Source: an uncultured Alphaproteobacteria bacterium
Lineage (GTDB): Bacteria; Pseudomonadota; Alphaproteobacteria; HIMB59
NCBI GenBank assembly: GCA_902575065.1
Contig: CACGPU010000011.1
Span: forward strand, 1-39,068
Direction of reading: 5' to 3'
DNA: 39,068 nt
Shown: positions 1 through 9,797 of the stretch, one piece after another
Layout of the letters: each line of letters begins with the position of its first letter
How positions within the stretch are numbered: the stretch's first letter is position 1
Notes under the pieces: model-generated
Seen by the model: only the letters and a program-made list of their open reading frames with translations
Databases searched by the model: none
Told to the model about the DNA's origin: nothing
Translations under genes and position numbers: made by a program

Positions 1-67
1 ACAGATAGGAAAATAATAAAATCAGAATTAAAAAAAAAATAATTATTACTATTTTTAGATTTTTCAC
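1..67 (-). CDS. N-terminus of a membrane-anchored protein (partial, cut by window edge)
   Basis: Reading leftward from a GTG at 67-65, an open frame of 22 codons runs off the window. It starts M-K-N-L-K and continues as an almost unbroken hydrophobic stretch (I, V, F, L), which is a typical signal anchor or transmembrane segment preceded by two lysines. The GTG overlaps the argS stop codon (ATGTGA), so the gene would be translationally coupled to argS. In many alphaproteobacteria the gene after argS encodes a SPOR-domain cell-division protein with one N-terminal membrane anchor. That identity is inferred from position only; no SPOR sequence is visible. Confidence 0.5.
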   Translation of the reverse strand, partial: MKNLKIVIIIFFLILILLFSYL

Positions 68-1713
68 ATTTGTAATTTAGGCTTAATGCCTAAAATTTTT
101 AACCCTTCGTCTAAGACACTTTGATAATTATGTAATAACTTAATTAGATTAGAGGAAATATTATTCTCATTATCTAAAAATTTTACTGATGGTTTATTTT
201 TTGAAGAGGACCATAATGTATGGAAATATGAAGACAAACTCTCTAAGTAGTGTGCTATTAAGTGAACTTCTTTTTTTAAATATGCAGATTTTACCACATT
301 ATCCCACTCCAATAATTTTTTATATAAGTTTTTTAATTCTGAAGTAATTATAACGGGTGTATCAACAACTTTATTTACTTTATTTAAAATGGATTGTGTT
401 CTAGCATAAGAATACTGAATATAATAAATAGGATTTTCCTTATTCTCTCTCTTAATTAAATCTATGTCTAAATCCATGTGAGTATCATTTTTTCTGTAAG
501 ACATAAAATATCTAAAATTATCAATTCCTATTTCATCTATTAAATTTTTTAGTTCAAAAATGTTACCCTCTCTTTTTGAGAGTTTTTGTATTTTATTATC
601 GCGTTTTAAATTGACAATTTGACAAAAAACAACTGAAAAATCAATTTTTGGATGTAAAGAAGTTATCGCTGATGACAATCTTTTGAGATATCCTAAATGA
701 TCTGCGCCCCATATATTTATTAATTTATTAAATCCTCTTTGAAATTTATCTTCATGATAAGCAATATCATTTGCAAAATAAGTGGGAGTGCCATCATTTT
801 TAGTTAACGCTCTATCTTCATCATCATCAAAAAGAGTTGATTTAAATATTGTTAGCTGATTATCTTTTAAAGTGCCCGTAAAATCTTTAGGGGCATTTAA
901 TTGACCTTCATATATTAGATCTTTTTGCTTAAATTTTTCAAGAATTAACGGGAGATAACCCTTATCCATAATAGTTGTTTCATATGAAATTTGATCGAAT
1001 TTAATCCCTGCTGTGCCAAGTGTTTGAAGCGTCTGATTGACAAGATTTTCTATAGCATAATTTACTATATTGTTTTTCTCATCAGAACTTAGCTTATTAT
1101 CAAATATTGGTTTAAATTTTTCGTAACAGTTCTTTGCTATATCATTAATGTAATCACCTTTGTAAAATTGTTTTTCATTAAGGTTTAGATTATATGTATG
1201 TGAAATCGAATAAAGTATTGAAGATAGAAATTCATTAATTTGATTACCTGTGTTATTTACATAATATTCACGAGTTACAGGATGTCCAAAATACTCAAAT
1301 AAATTAGATAAAATATCCCCAACAACTGCACCTCTTCCATGTGCTAAGTGTAATGGGCCTGTTGGATTTGCAGATACAAATTCGATATTTACCTTTTCAT
1401 TTTCTGTAAATTCTTTTTCATAATTGAATAATTGAGGATTAAAACTTTCATCCTTAAGAAAAAAATTTATAAAACCAGGTCCAGCAATTTCTACTTTTTC
1501 AAAATTATTTAAATTTATACCCTTTAAAATAATGTCTGCTAATTGATTTGGATTTTTTCCAAATATTTTTGAAAATTTTAGAGCAGCATTAGTTGTAAAA
1601 TCGCCTTTTTGGTCAAAAAGTGTTTCAACTTCAACATCTTCAAAATAAATACTAACGTTCTTATCAATTTTAATTAATATTTCAAAAAGAGATTTTTTTA
1701 AATTATGTAACAT
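64..1713 (-). CDS. argS: Arginyl-tRNA synthetase
   Basis: This cytoplasmic class I synthetase charges tRNA-Arg with arginine using ATP. It has 549 residues, within the family's usual range. The N-terminal Arg-specific tRNA-binding domain occupies about residues 1-85. The HIGH-type motif appears as H-L-A-H at 122-125 inside SANPTGPLHLAHGRGAV, and the KMSKS-type motif as K-L-S-K at 377-380 followed by REGN. The C-terminal helical DALR-type domain ends near residue 549. The third HIGH residue is Ala rather than the usual Gly. The gene is downstream of dgt and overlaps its end by 11 bp, so the two are probably one transcript, and it also overlaps the next partial gene. Confidence 0.97.
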   Translation of the reverse strand: MLHNLKKSLFEILIKIDKNVSIYFEDVEVETLFDQKGDFTTNAALKFSKIFGKNPNQLADIILKGINLNNFEKVEIAGPGFINFFLKDESFNPQLFNYEKEFTENEKVNIEFVSANPTGPLHLAHGRGAVVGDILSNLFEYFGHPVTREYYVNNTGNQINEFLSSILYSISHTYNLNLNEKQFYKGDYINDIAKNCYEKFKPIFDNKLSSDEKNNIVNYAIENLVNQTLQTLGTAGIKFDQISYETTIMDKGYLPLILEKFKQKDLIYEGQLNAPKDFTGTLKDNQLTIFKSTLFDDDEDRALTKNDGTPTYFANDIAYHEDKFQRGFNKLINIWGADHLGYLKRLSSAITSLHPKIDFSVVFCQIVNLKRDNKIQKLSKREGNIFELKNLIDEIGIDNFRYFMSYRKNDTHMDLDIDLIKRENKENPIYYIQYSYARTQSILNKVNKVVDTPVIITSELKNLYKKLLEWDNVVKSAYLKKEVHLIAHYLESLSSYFHTLWSSSKNKPSVKFLDNENNISSNLIKLLHNYQSVLDEGLKILGIKPKLQM

Positions 1714-2812
1714 ATTTTTTATAGAAATTTATAGCATACTGATCTGTCATACCACATACATAATCGACAATAATTTGTTGCTTATCTGTATCATATTGTA
1801 ATTTTTCTTTCCATTTAGATGGAAGCATAGAGGTATCATTATTTAATAATTTTATTATAGATACTAAAATTTTTTCAGCTTGTGTTCTATTTTTATATAC
1901 AAAATCAGATGTGTAAAAAAATTCGAATAGAAAATTTTTAAGAAATTTTACTTTATCTAATACTGGAGGACTAAACTTAACCAAAAAATTTGTGTTTATT
2001 ATAACATCTTCAATTGATCGTATTTGTGAGTTATTAGAAAGAGTATTTTCAGTTTCGTTTAGAAGATCTAAAATTAAGTAGTTCATAATGGACCTTGAAA
2101 AGTAATTTCTTGCAATACTTTTATCTAAGTTTGCAATGTATGAAAAATCTATAAAATTAAATTGCTCTTTATTTTCAGCTAAACTTGATATTGTCAGAAT
2201 ACCTGATCTTAAAGCATCATCGAAATCATGAGCTATGTAAGCTATGTCATCAGACAAGGATGCGATTTGAGCCTCTAATGAGGGATTTTTATTTAAATCA
2301 AATTTAAAATTTTTTGATAAGTCGTAGTTTCTATTTGTTTCTTGTATTTTTCCATTATGCTTTATTAAGCCATCTATTGTTTCCCAAGTTAAATTTAAAC
2401 CATCAAAATTTATATATCTCTTTTCTAATAATGTAATTTGTCTAAAAGATTGAAAATTATGGTTAAAATTTGCATCTAATTCTTGAGTAATTATTTCTTC
2501 GCCTACATGACCAAAAGGACTATGACCTAAATCATGAGATAGCGCTATACATTCTGTGAGATCTTCATTTAAAGACAATTTTCTACTTATAGATCTTGCT
2601 ATTTGAGATACCTCAAGAGTATGTGTTAGTCTATTTCTATAATAGTCACCTTTTTCAAACATAAATACTTGTGTTTTATCTTTTAGTTTTCTAAAGGCTG
2701 TTGAATGATAAATTCTGTCTCTATCTCTCTCGTAAAGCGATCGATGATCATTTATTTCATCGTAAAGTCTTCCTTTTGAATTTTCTGGTAAAGCTGATAA
2801 ATTACTGAACAT
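1703..2812 (-). CDS. dgt: Deoxyguanosinetriphosphate triphosphohydrolase-like HD protein
   Basis: This HD-superfamily phosphohydrolase probably splits dGTP or related dNTPs into nucleoside and triphosphate, affecting dNTP pools. The 369-residue protein begins MFSNLSALPENSKGRLYD and continues with the family signature RDRDRIYHSTAFRKLK. Metal-site residues are visible in R-L-T-H-T-L-E, the HD pair of ALSHDLGHSPFGH, and a downstream D in SDDIAYIAHDFDD. The frame stays open further upstream to 2974, but that extension lies antisense to erpA and resembles no Dgt N-terminus, so the ATG at 2812-2810 was chosen. That ATG directly abuts the divergent erpA ATG. No ribosome binding site is recognisable. 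Confidence 0.92.
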   Translation of the reverse strand: MFSNLSALPENSKGRLYDEINDHRSLYERDRDRIYHSTAFRKLKDKTQVFMFEKGDYYRNRLTHTLEVSQIARSISRKLSLNEDLTECIALSHDLGHSPFGHVGEEIITQELDANFNHNFQSFRQITLLEKRYINFDGLNLTWETIDGLIKHNGKIQETNRNYDLSKNFKFDLNKNPSLEAQIASLSDDIAYIAHDFDDALRSGILTISSLAENKEQFNFIDFSYIANLDKSIARNYFSRSIMNYLILDLLNETENTLSNNSQIRSIEDVIINTNFLVKFSPPVLDKVKFLKNFLFEFFYTSDFVYKNRTQAEKILVSIIKLLNNDTSMLPSKWKEKLQYDTDKQQIIVDYVCGMTDQYAINFYKKYVT

Positions 2813-3139
2813 ATGGGAAGTATTAATATAACAGATAAAGCTATAAATAAAATTCAAGAAGTTCTGAAAGATCAAAATATGAAATATTTTAGAATCAGAG
2901 TCAAAGGTGGTGGATGTTCTGGATTCCAGTACGTATTTAAAAGTGAAAATGTAATTAATGAAACCAAAGATCATGTATTTAACTTTAAAGATTTACAAAT
3001 TCTGATCGATAAAAATTCTATGACTTTCATAAATGAGTCTGAATTAGATTATAAAGATGAATTGATTGGCTCTAGCTTCTCTATTTCAAATCCTAATGCT
3101 AAAAATTCTTGTGGCTGTGGCACATCATTTAGCGTTTAA
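2813..3139 (+). CDS. erpA: Iron-sulfur cluster insertion protein, A-type carrier
   Basis: This 108-residue A-type carrier (IscA/ErpA/HesB family) passes Fe-S clusters to apoproteins. The three conserved cluster-binding cysteines are present: C35 in GGCSGFQY, and C100 and C102 in the C-terminal SCGCGTSF. The length is normal. The ErpA assignment rather than IscA rests on the alphaproteobacterial neighbourhood (divergent from dgt, followed by xthA), since there are no isc or suf genes alongside. Its ATG is immediately adjacent to the dgt ATG on the other strand, so any promoter must lie inside dgt. The stop is 2 nt before the xthA start, indicating a two-gene operon. Confidence 0.9.
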   Translation: MGSINITDKAINKIQEVLKDQNMKYFRIRVKGGGCSGFQYVFKSENVINETKDHVFNFKDLQILIDKNSMTFINESELDYKDELIGSSFSISNPNAKNSCGCGTSFSV

Positions 3140-3141
3140 TT

Positions 3142-3909
3142 GTGAAAATAATTAGTTGGAATGTAAATTCTTTAAGAGCTCGAGAACCACTTATAGAAAA
3201 AATAATAAAAACAGAAACTCCAGATATAATTTGCTTACAAGAACTGAAGATATTAGATAAAGAATACGTAGAAAATTTTTTTAATCAATTTTCATTGAAT
3301 ACAGTGGCTGAAACTCAAAAAAGCTATAATGGGGTAAGCGTTTCTTGTAAAAGAGAGATTGTATTAAATGAAAATCCTATAAAGAAGTTAAATATGACAC
3401 AAGCAAGAAACAATACAGTTATTATAAAAGATAAAAATTTAGCAATCCTCAATTGTTATTTCCCTAATGGAAATCCTATAGATACAGACAAATTTACAAA
3501 TAAGCTTGAATGGATGAAATTACTTTATAAAGAAATAGAAATACTTAAAAAAGAATATGAAGTTTTATTAATGGGAGATTTTAATGTTATTCCAGATGAT
3601 GAAGATGCTCATGATATTAAAAAATATAAAAATGATGCTCTAGCACAACCTCAATCCAGAAAAGAATTCTATAAGTTAATAAATTTAGATCTAATTGATG
3701 TTTTTAAGTCTACTCCAAAAAAACAAAGTTATACTTTTTTTGATTATAAAACTTACAAATTTGGAAAAGAGGAGGGAATAAGAATAGACTTCTTTCTTTT
3801 ATCTCCATTTTTGAAAAGTAAAATAATGAAACTAAAAGTATTAAAAGAATACCGTGATATGGATAGACCCTCTGATCATTGCCCTATTCTTATAGATTTA
3901 AATATCTGA
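3142..3909 (+). CDS. xthA: Exodeoxyribonuclease III / AP endonuclease
   Basis: This EEP-superfamily nuclease of 255 residues cleaves DNA at abasic sites and trims 3' ends in base excision repair. Motifs in order are [11 protein letters not shown] at the N-terminus, the metal-ligand Glu in CLQELK, YNGVSV, GDFNV with the catalytic Asp/Asn, RIDFFLLS, and the terminal SDHCPI with the Asp-His pair. The start is GTG at 3142, because no ATG gives the conserved MKIISWN beginning and GTG sits 2 nt after the erpA stop. Its last 12 bp overlap the convergent ilvD gene. Confidence 0.95.
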   Translation: MKIISWNVNSLRAREPLIEKIIKTETPDIICLQELKILDKEYVENFFNQFSLNTVAETQKSYNGVSVSCKREIVLNENPIKKLNMTQARNNTVIIKDKNLAILNCYFPNGNPIDTDKFTNKLEWMKLLYKEIEILKKEYEVLLMGDFNVIPDDEDAHDIKKYKNDALAQPQSRKEFYKLINLDLIDVFKSTPKKQSYTFFDYKTYKFGKEEGIRIDFFLLSPFLKSKIMKLKVLKEYRDMDRPSDHCPILIDLNI

Positions 3910-5610
3910 ATAAGTCTTTTTTTCTAATTTACCACCAGGGTGTGTAACTGCCCCTAGGTTTGCAGGTCCAACAGTTTTCATGTATTTCCATAGAGTACCT
4001 GACATAAACTCTGGTTCTTTATTAACCCATTTAGTTTTTCTATCGGATAACGTTTTTTCGTCTACATTCAAATTTAGTAAATTTTTCTCTGCATCAATTT
4101 CTATTTCATCACCATCTTCAACTAACGCTATAGGTCCACAATCATAAGCCTCTGGACCTACATGGCCGATACAAAAACCTCGTGTGCCTCCAGAGAACCT
4201 TCCGTCAGTAATTAAAGCTACCTCTTCGCCAAGATCTTGTCCATAAAGGGCACTAGTGGTAGATAGCATTTCTCTCATACCTGGCCCTCCTTTTGGACCC
4301 TCATATCTGATAATCACAACATGACCAGGTTTAATTTTACCATTTAAGACAGCGTCTAGAGCATGTTCTTCTCTATCAAAGCAAATTGCCTTTCCTTTGA
4401 ACTGTAATTTTTTAAGTCCAGCTATTTTTACGATCGCACCATCTGGAGCAAGTGAACCATTCAAACCTACCACGCCACCTGTTTTGGTAATTGGGCTACT
4501 AACAGGATAAACAACATCTTGATTTTTTGGTAACTCCACATCTTTTACATTTTCAGCTAACGTTTTTCCAGTAACTGTCATGCATGATCCATCAATCAAC
4601 CCGCCATCAATGAGTGCTTTAATTAGAACAGGAACGCCACCAACTTCATATAAATCTTTAGCTACATATTTTCCCCCCGGAGCTAAATTACCTATATAAG
4701 GTGTTGATTGGAAAATATTACAGACATCTTCCAAAGTAAATTCAATACCAGCTTCATGAGCCATAGCAGGTAGATGCAAACCTGCGTTGGTTGATCCACC
4801 TGATGCTGAAACAACCACAGCCGCATTTATTAGTGATTGTTTTGTAACAATATCCCTAGGTCTCAAGTTTTTTTCAATTAATTCCATAACTACTTTTCCA
4901 CTTTCATAAGCGTATTTATCTCTACTTTCATAAGGAGCTGGTGTCATAGCAGAACCTGGAAGAGCTAAACCAATAGTCTCTGAAACGCATGCCATAGTAT
5001 TTGCGGTAAACTGTCCGCCACAGGATCCAGCAGATGGACAGGCAACACACTCAATTTCATGGAGTTCTTTGTCTGAAATCTTTCCTGTTGAATGTTTTCC
5101 AACAGCCTCAAAAACATCTACTATAGTTACGTCCTTATCCTTATAAACACCTGGTAATATAGATCCACCGTACATAAATACAGATGGCACATTAAGTCTT
5201 AGCATTGCCATCATTAAACCTGGCAGAGATTTATCACACCCAGCCAATCCGACTAAGGCATCATAACAGTGCCCTCTTACAGAAAGTTCAGTTGAGTCAG
5301 CTATAATCTCCCTACTAGTTAAAGAAGATTTCATTCCCTCATGACCCATAGCAATACCATCAGTAACAGTAATGGTGGTAAATTCTCTTGGTGTACCTTT
5401 TGCATCCCACACACCTTTTTTGGCTGATTGAGCTTGGCGAGAAAGTGAAATATTGCAAGGGGCAGACTCATTCCATGTGGTTACTACACCAACAAAAGGT
5501 TGTTTAATCTGTTCTTCGGTAATGCCCATAGCATAATAAAAAGCTCTATGTGGTGCACTTTTAGGACCTACAGAAACATGTCTACTTGGTAATTTGCTTT
5601 TATCAACCAT
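3898..5610 (-). CDS. ilvD: Dihydroxy-acid dehydratase
   Basis: This enzyme dehydrates 2,3-dihydroxy-isovalerate and 2,3-dihydroxy-3-methylvalerate to the 2-oxo acids that precede valine, leucine and isoleucine. The 570-residue protein carries three cysteines at positions expected for the Fe-S cluster: C52 (ESAPCN), C125 (GCDKSLPG) and C197 ([10 protein letters not shown]). It also has the Mg-site Asp in [11 protein letters not shown]127 that is carbamylated in relatives, and the C-terminal GRFSGGTRG motif. Its ATG overlaps the valS stop by one base (TAATG), indicating coupling in the pcm-valS-ilvD operon. The 3' end overlaps the convergent xthA gene. Confidence 0.97.
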   Translation of the reverse strand: MVDKSKLPSRHVSVGPKSAPHRAFYYAMGITEEQIKQPFVGVVTTWNESAPCNISLSRQAQSAKKGVWDAKGTPREFTTITVTDGIAMGHEGMKSSLTSREIIADSTELSVRGHCYDALVGLAGCDKSLPGLMMAMLRLNVPSVFMYGGSILPGVYKDKDVTIVDVFEAVGKHSTGKISDKELHEIECVACPSAGSCGGQFTANTMACVSETIGLALPGSAMTPAPYESRDKYAYESGKVVMELIEKNLRPRDIVTKQSLINAAVVVSASGGSTNAGLHLPAMAHEAGIEFTLEDVCNIFQSTPYIGNLAPGGKYVAKDLYEVGGVPVLIKALIDGGLIDGSCMTVTGKTLAENVKDVELPKNQDVVYPVSSPITKTGGVVGLNGSLAPDGAIVKIAGLKKLQFKGKAICFDREEHALDAVLNGKIKPGHVVIIRYEGPKGGPGMREMLSTTSALYGQDLGEEVALITDGRFSGGTRGFCIGHVGPEAYDCGPIALVEDGDEIEIDAEKNLLNLNVDEKTLSDRKTKWVNKEPEFMSGTLWKYMKTVGPANLGAVTHPGGKLEKKTYSDI

Positions 5611-8207
5611 TATTGAATATTAATTAATATACTATCAATTTTAGACAATTCCATATTAATTGAACCTTGTCTCTCTTTATTTTGATCAATGAGATCTTTT
5701 GGAGCTTTTGATACAAAATTTTCATTTGATAAATTTTTATCAATCGTATTTTTTTCTTTTTCCAAAGAGCTTTTATTTTCTTGAAGTTTTTGTTTGATTT
5801 TAGATTTATCAATTTGGCTAGTGGAAATTTCAAAATCAAACTCTTTAAAAGGTAAAGTAACACTATTGTCTTTATGAGATGATGAAAGTTTTTTTCTTGT
5901 TAAAAATTCAAATGTTTTTTTATTATCTTCTAAAATTGTTTGAATTAATTGGTTTTTAGAAAAAATTTCTACAGTATCTTCTTTTTTGATTTCAAAAAGT
6001 TTTTCTATTGACCTGTATTCCTCTATAAAATCAATAAATAATTTTGTTTTAGATACATGATCACTCTCTGTTTTTAGATCAACATAGTCCCACTGATGAC
6101 TCATCAAGATATCTTTATTATTTTTACCCCACAATTTTTCAGTGATAAAAGGAATCACTGGATGTAAAAGTTGCAATAAAGAATTAAATACTAAATGAAA
6201 AGTTTGTTTGGTTTCATCTCTAAATTGATTGTCGTCTAAAAGATTTTTAGAAAGTTCAATATACCAGTCACAAAAAGTATGCCATGTAAAATGATATAAT
6301 TGATTAGCTACTTCATGAAAATAGTATTTCTCATAATTTTCTTGAACTTTTTTATATAACTCTTGAAACTCATTTATAATCCAAATATTAAAAATATGGT
6401 TAGGGTTAACTTTGCCATTATCTGTAAATGGATAAATTCCTTTAAATTCAGCAAACTTATAGGCATTGGTGATTTTAGTAACGAAGTTTCTATAACCAGC
6501 TATGCGTTGCTCACTTAACCTTACATCCCTTCCAGGTGTATTTAATGATGTTAGAGTAAAGCGAAGTGTATCTGCACCATACTTGTCAATTATTTCTAAA
6601 GGATCTATGACATTACCTTTTGATTTTGACATTTTTTGACCTTTTTCATCACGAACGAGAGCGTGAACATAAACAGTTTTAAAAGGTGTTTCTGACATAA
6701 ATTTATTACCCATCATCATCATGCGGGCAACCCAGAAAAAGATGATATCAAAACCCGTAACTAGTACAGAATTAGGATAAAATGTATCTAATGTTTGTTC
6801 TTTGTTGGGCCACCCCAATGTAGAGAAAGGCCAAAGAGCTGAGGAGAACCAGGTGTCTAAGACGTCTTGATCTCTTTTTAAAATTATTTTGTCCGCTTTA
6901 TAAAAGTCTACAGCTAAATTTTTAGCTTCTTCTTCAGTTTCTGCACAAAATTCTTTTCCATCAGGACCATACCAAACTGGAATTTGATGTCCCCACCATA
7001 TTTGTCGAGAAATACACCATGGTCTTATATTTTCCATCCATTGAAAGTATGTTTTCTCCCAATTTGAGGGAAAAAATTTTGTATCACCGTCTTTTACAAC
7101 TTTCATTGCCTGTTTTGCTAATTCTTCAGCATTACAAAACCACTGATGAGTTAAAAAAGGTTCGACAACAGTGTTCGAGCGATCACCATATGGTATTGTA
7201 GTTTTATAATCTTCAATTTTTTCTAAAAAACCTTTTGCTTTTAGCAATTGAACAACTTTTTTTCTTGCCTCAAATCGATCTAAACCCTGAAATTCTTTTG
7301 GACAATTTTTGTTCAATGATCCGTCCTCGTTTAGAATATTTAATAGCTCTAAGTTGTGTCTTTTACCGATTTCAAAATCGTTAAAATCGTGTGCTGGGGT
7401 AATTTTAACTGCACCACTTCCCATTTCCGGATCAGAATATTCATCAAATATAAGTGGAATAGATCTTGATGTTAAAGGAATAGTAAAAGTTTCTTTTTTT
7501 AATGAAGTATATCTACTGTCATTGGGGTTAACTGCTATAGCAACATCACCAAAAATTGTTTCTGGCCTAACTGTTGCAACAGTTATATTCTCAGAATTAG
7601 AGCTTGGATATTTTATATAGTAAATTTGGGTGCTTACATCCGTAGGAACAACTTCTAAATCAGAAATAGCTGTTTTAAATTTGGTATCCCAATTAACAAG
7701 AGCTTGATCTTTATATATCAACCCCTCTGTATATAATTTAACAAAAACCTTTCTAACTGCAGATGACAATCCTTCATCCATGGTAAATCTTTCCCTTGAC
7801 CAATCACATGAACTACCAAGCCTTTTTAATTGATTTATGATTGTGGAACCTGAATATTCTTTCCACTCCCATATTTTTTCAATGAACTCTTCTCTTGTGA
7901 GATCTTTACGATAAATATTTGTCTCAGCTAAGTTTCTTTCCACAACCATTTGTGTCGCTATGCCTGCATGGTCTGTTCCAGGTTGCCAAAGAGTATTAAA
8001 TCCATTCATTCGGTGATATCTTGTTAAAATATCCTGAATAGTGTTATTAAGTGCATGTCCCATATGCAACGACCCTGTTACATTTGGGGGAGGTATACAA
8101 ATAGAAAAGTTTTTATCAAAATTGTATTTAGGTTTAAAACATTCTTTGTCTAACCAAAGCTGATAAATTTCATTTTCATATTCTTTTTTATTTTGAAATT
8201 CATCCAT
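5610..8207 (-). CDS. valS: Valyl-tRNA synthetase
   Basis: This class Ia synthetase charges tRNA-Val and edits mischarged Thr. In 865 residues it shows the HIGH motif H-M-G-H at 48-51 after PPPNVTGSL, the CP1 editing-domain entry [10 protein letters not shown] near 212, the tryptophan-rich [14 protein letters not shown] near 397, and K-M-S-K-S at 525-529. A C-terminal coiled-coil rich in Lys, Glu and Asn covers roughly 805-865, as is usual for ValRS. It follows the methyltransferase gene by 3 nt and overlaps the ilvD ATG by one base. Linking ValRS with ilvD in one transcript ties charging to branched-chain supply. Confidence 0.97.
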   Translation of the reverse strand: MDEFQNKKEYENEIYQLWLDKECFKPKYNFDKNFSICIPPPNVTGSLHMGHALNNTIQDILTRYHRMNGFNTLWQPGTDHAGIATQMVVERNLAETNIYRKDLTREEFIEKIWEWKEYSGSTIINQLKRLGSSCDWSRERFTMDEGLSSAVRKVFVKLYTEGLIYKDQALVNWDTKFKTAISDLEVVPTDVSTQIYYIKYPSSNSENITVATVRPETIFGDVAIAVNPNDSRYTSLKKETFTIPLTSRSIPLIFDEYSDPEMGSGAVKITPAHDFNDFEIGKRHNLELLNILNEDGSLNKNCPKEFQGLDRFEARKKVVQLLKAKGFLEKIEDYKTTIPYGDRSNTVVEPFLTHQWFCNAEELAKQAMKVVKDGDTKFFPSNWEKTYFQWMENIRPWCISRQIWWGHQIPVWYGPDGKEFCAETEEEAKNLAVDFYKADKIILKRDQDVLDTWFSSALWPFSTLGWPNKEQTLDTFYPNSVLVTGFDIIFFWVARMMMMGNKFMSETPFKTVYVHALVRDEKGQKMSKSKGNVIDPLEIIDKYGADTLRFTLTSLNTPGRDVRLSEQRIAGYRNFVTKITNAYKFAEFKGIYPFTDNGKVNPNHIFNIWIINEFQELYKKVQENYEKYYFHEVANQLYHFTWHTFCDWYIELSKNLLDDNQFRDETKQTFHLVFNSLLQLLHPVIPFITEKLWGKNNKDILMSHQWDYVDLKTESDHVSKTKLFIDFIEEYRSIEKLFEIKKEDTVEIFSKNQLIQTILEDNKKTFEFLTRKKLSSSHKDNSVTLPFKEFDFEISTSQIDKSKIKQKLQENKSSLEKEKNTIDKNLSNENFVSKAPKDLIDQNKERQGSINMELSKIDSILINIQ

Positions 8208-8210
8208 TTG

Positions 8211-8873
8211 CTAAAAAACAAATGGTTCGGATTGAACATATTTATAAATATAAGAAGAAGAAGCTTCATCTATAACAAACTTATTCGATTTGCCTCCTAC
8301 TTTTATATATTTAACAATCTTATGTTTAAAATCTTGGTTATCAATTATACAAACTATCTCTGCATTATCAGATGCGTTTTTAATTATATTTATGGGCTCT
8401 TCATCAAGTGAACCATTAATTATAATCTTTTGGTATTTTTTAATATTTGGCTTTTTGTCATTGAAAAATTCCTCTATCGTTAAATTTAATAAAGAGGCAT
8501 TGAACAAGCCGTCTTTCATACTATTTTTGAAAACTTCAGTCATTTGCATAGAAGACTCTATACAGTCAATATTAGAGGAAAATTTATTTATAATAGATGT
8601 TGATGTACCAAATCCAGAACCAATTTCTAAAATACTCTCATCATCAATCTCTCCCAAGGCTTGTAATAAATGAAATGATGTTAAAGGAGGTAGAATAAAG
8701 CGACCATCATCTAAAAATATAATTTTATCAGAGTAAGCCAAATGTTTATAAGATTTTGGATACAAGTTTTCTCTTGGAAATAATTCAATTTTTTCAATTA
8801 AAGATGAGTTTTTTATACGATTAGCTCTTAGTTGATTAAGAACCATATTTGTTCTTGCTTGTTCAAAATTCAT
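8211..8873 (-). CDS. pcm: Protein-L-isoaspartate O-methyltransferase family protein
   Basis: This SAM-dependent methyltransferase of the PCMT family has 220 residues. The N-terminus MNFEQARTNMVLNQLRANR and the glycine-rich SAM-binding loop LEIGSGFGTST (about residues 81-91) match alphaproteobacterial PCMT-like proteins. Relatives methylate isoaspartyl residues in damaged proteins, but several PCMT-family members have unproven substrates. The usual strand after motif I is recognisable (NIDCIESS). It is the first gene of the minus-strand operon with valS and ilvD. The 82-bp divergent gap upstream presumably holds its promoter. Confidence 0.8.
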   Translation of the reverse strand: MNFEQARTNMVLNQLRANRIKNSSLIEKIELFPRENLYPKSYKHLAYSDKIIFLDDGRFILPPLTSFHLLQALGEIDDESILEIGSGFGTSTSIINKFSSNIDCIESSMQMTEVFKNSMKDGLFNASLLNLTIEEFFNDKKPNIKKYQKIIINGSLDEEPINIIKNASDNAEIVCIIDNQDFKHKIVKYIKVGGKSNKFVIDEASSSYIYKYVQSEPFVF

Positions 8874-8955
8874 GATAAAGTTTGATTTATAACAAAATTA
8901 ATTGTTTTTCATAGATCATATTCGCCTCATATAAAATAATAGTGTAAATTAAATT

Positions 8956-9534
8956 ATGAAATTTTTTAGTGTTTTTATTTTAATTACCTTTTGTTCATTA
9001 TCCTATGCTCATCAACCTGTAATAAATGACTCAAACCCAAATAAACCTAATGAGGCATATCTAATAGAAAAACCAGAAATATCAAAAGCAATATACTCTA
9101 AATTAAATGGTGATCCACATTATTACTTAATAAATTCTGATCAGAAATTTAATTTTTATGTTGGTATTACTGTTCCAAAAATTGATGATTGTAATACATT
9201 TAGAAAGTTCTCATTTAGTATTTTAGAAGTTAAAGACCTTGAGTTAAGTGTCATCGAGGAAGTTAATGGTCAAAATTTTGAGTGGTGGGAATGGTATGAG
9301 CCCTATGGTAAAAAATGGTATTGGATAGGACCACAAATAGGTGAAGATTTTAAAAGTACAGTAACTTACAAACCAGGTTCATACTACATTAAAGTTTTCA
9401 ATGAAATTAATATGGGTAATTACGTTCTTGCAACTGGGGATATAGAAAAATTTGGACCTACTGTTATTGCTAAACTGCCATTAATAATGCCAAAGGTTAA
9501 TAAATTTTGGGACATTGAACATTGTGTAAAATAA
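8956..9534 (+). CDS. Exported protein of unknown function
   Basis: This is a 192-residue protein that I do not recognise with a named function. A signal peptide is clear: MKFF, a hydrophobic core to about residue 15, then S-Y-A with cleavage likely after A18. Cleavage there leaves a mature N-terminus beginning His-Gln-Pro. The rest is soluble and probably beta-rich, with an aromatic cluster (EWWEWYEPYGKKWYWIGP, about 113-130) followed by a beta-hairpin-like YYIKVFNEINMGNYVLATGD, a style seen in pre-peptidase or GOLD-like sandwich domains. There are two Cys (in DDCNTF and at the C-terminal HCVK). It stands alone, divergent from pcm and convergent to the carnitine operon. Confidence 0.8.
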   Translation: MKFFSVFILITFCSLSYAHQPVINDSNPNKPNEAYLIEKPEISKAIYSKLNGDPHYYLINSDQKFNFYVGITVPKIDDCNTFRKFSFSILEVKDLELSVIEEVNGQNFEWWEWYEPYGKKWYWIGPQIGEDFKSTVTYKPGSYYIKVFNEINMGNYVLATGDIEKFGPTVIAKLPLIMPKVNKFWDIEHCVK

Positions 9535-9797
9535 AGTTTTCATAATATTCACAAATTAAAAAATACAAAATCCAATTTATTTGATAAGATAGAATCACCT
9601 AGAGGATAGGTTTAAGGATGGAGGTTAAAAAGATGAAGCCACCAAAGTAAGTAATTTAAGACATTACTTAACAAAATTTTCTCATTATCTATTGCTTCTT
9701 TTAGCTTTTAACATAACTAATCCTAATAAATTTTATTATTTATATTGCTGTAATCTTTGAACAACTTTTGAATTTTTTATTTTAATTTTTATTAAAT
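9535..9797. other. 263-bp convergent intergenic region
   Basis: This lies between two convergent genes. Most of it is featureless A+T-rich DNA, but 9591-9669 is noticeably richer in G and has two hairpins and a strong Shine-Dalgarno followed by a tiny open frame on the plus strand (listed separately). The remaining part, 9700-9797, shows only T-rich runs. Confidence 0.6.
9591..9669 (+). ncRNA. Candidate small structured RNA or micro-ORF
   Basis: A perfect 5-bp hairpin (ACCTA 9597-9601, loop GAGGA, TAGGT 9607-9611) is followed by GGAGG at 9620-9624, 8 nt, and ATG at 9633 opening a five-codon frame M-K-P-P-K ending in TAA at 9648-9650. An in-frame ATG at 9618 would give M-E-V-K-K-M-K-P-P-K. 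A 7-bp hairpin (AAGTAAT 9649-9655, ATTACTT 9663-9669, 7-nt loop) begins at the stop codon. No plus-strand gene follows, so it is not an obvious leader. It matches no riboswitch I can name; it could be a small RNA, a micro-peptide or chance. Confidence 0.3.

Noticed and set aside
2813-2974. Upstream extension of dgt by 54 codons
   Set aside because: The extension is antisense to the well-conserved erpA start and has no Dgt similarity; the ATG at 2812 gives the normal N-terminus.
5624-5863. 79-codon frame overlapping the valS C-terminus in another frame
   Set aside because: Its lysine-rich composition is a by-product of the valS coiled-coil region in A+T-rich DNA.
8290-8673. 127-codon open frame on the plus strand inside pcm
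   Set aside because: It is entirely antisense to a recognisable methyltransferase and has no start signal or family likeness.
9620-9720. Minus-strand hydrophobic frame opposite the GGAGG element
   Set aside because: It has no ATG or GTG, only a TTG, and reads through a hairpin and the complement of GGAGG; this is more likely chance.
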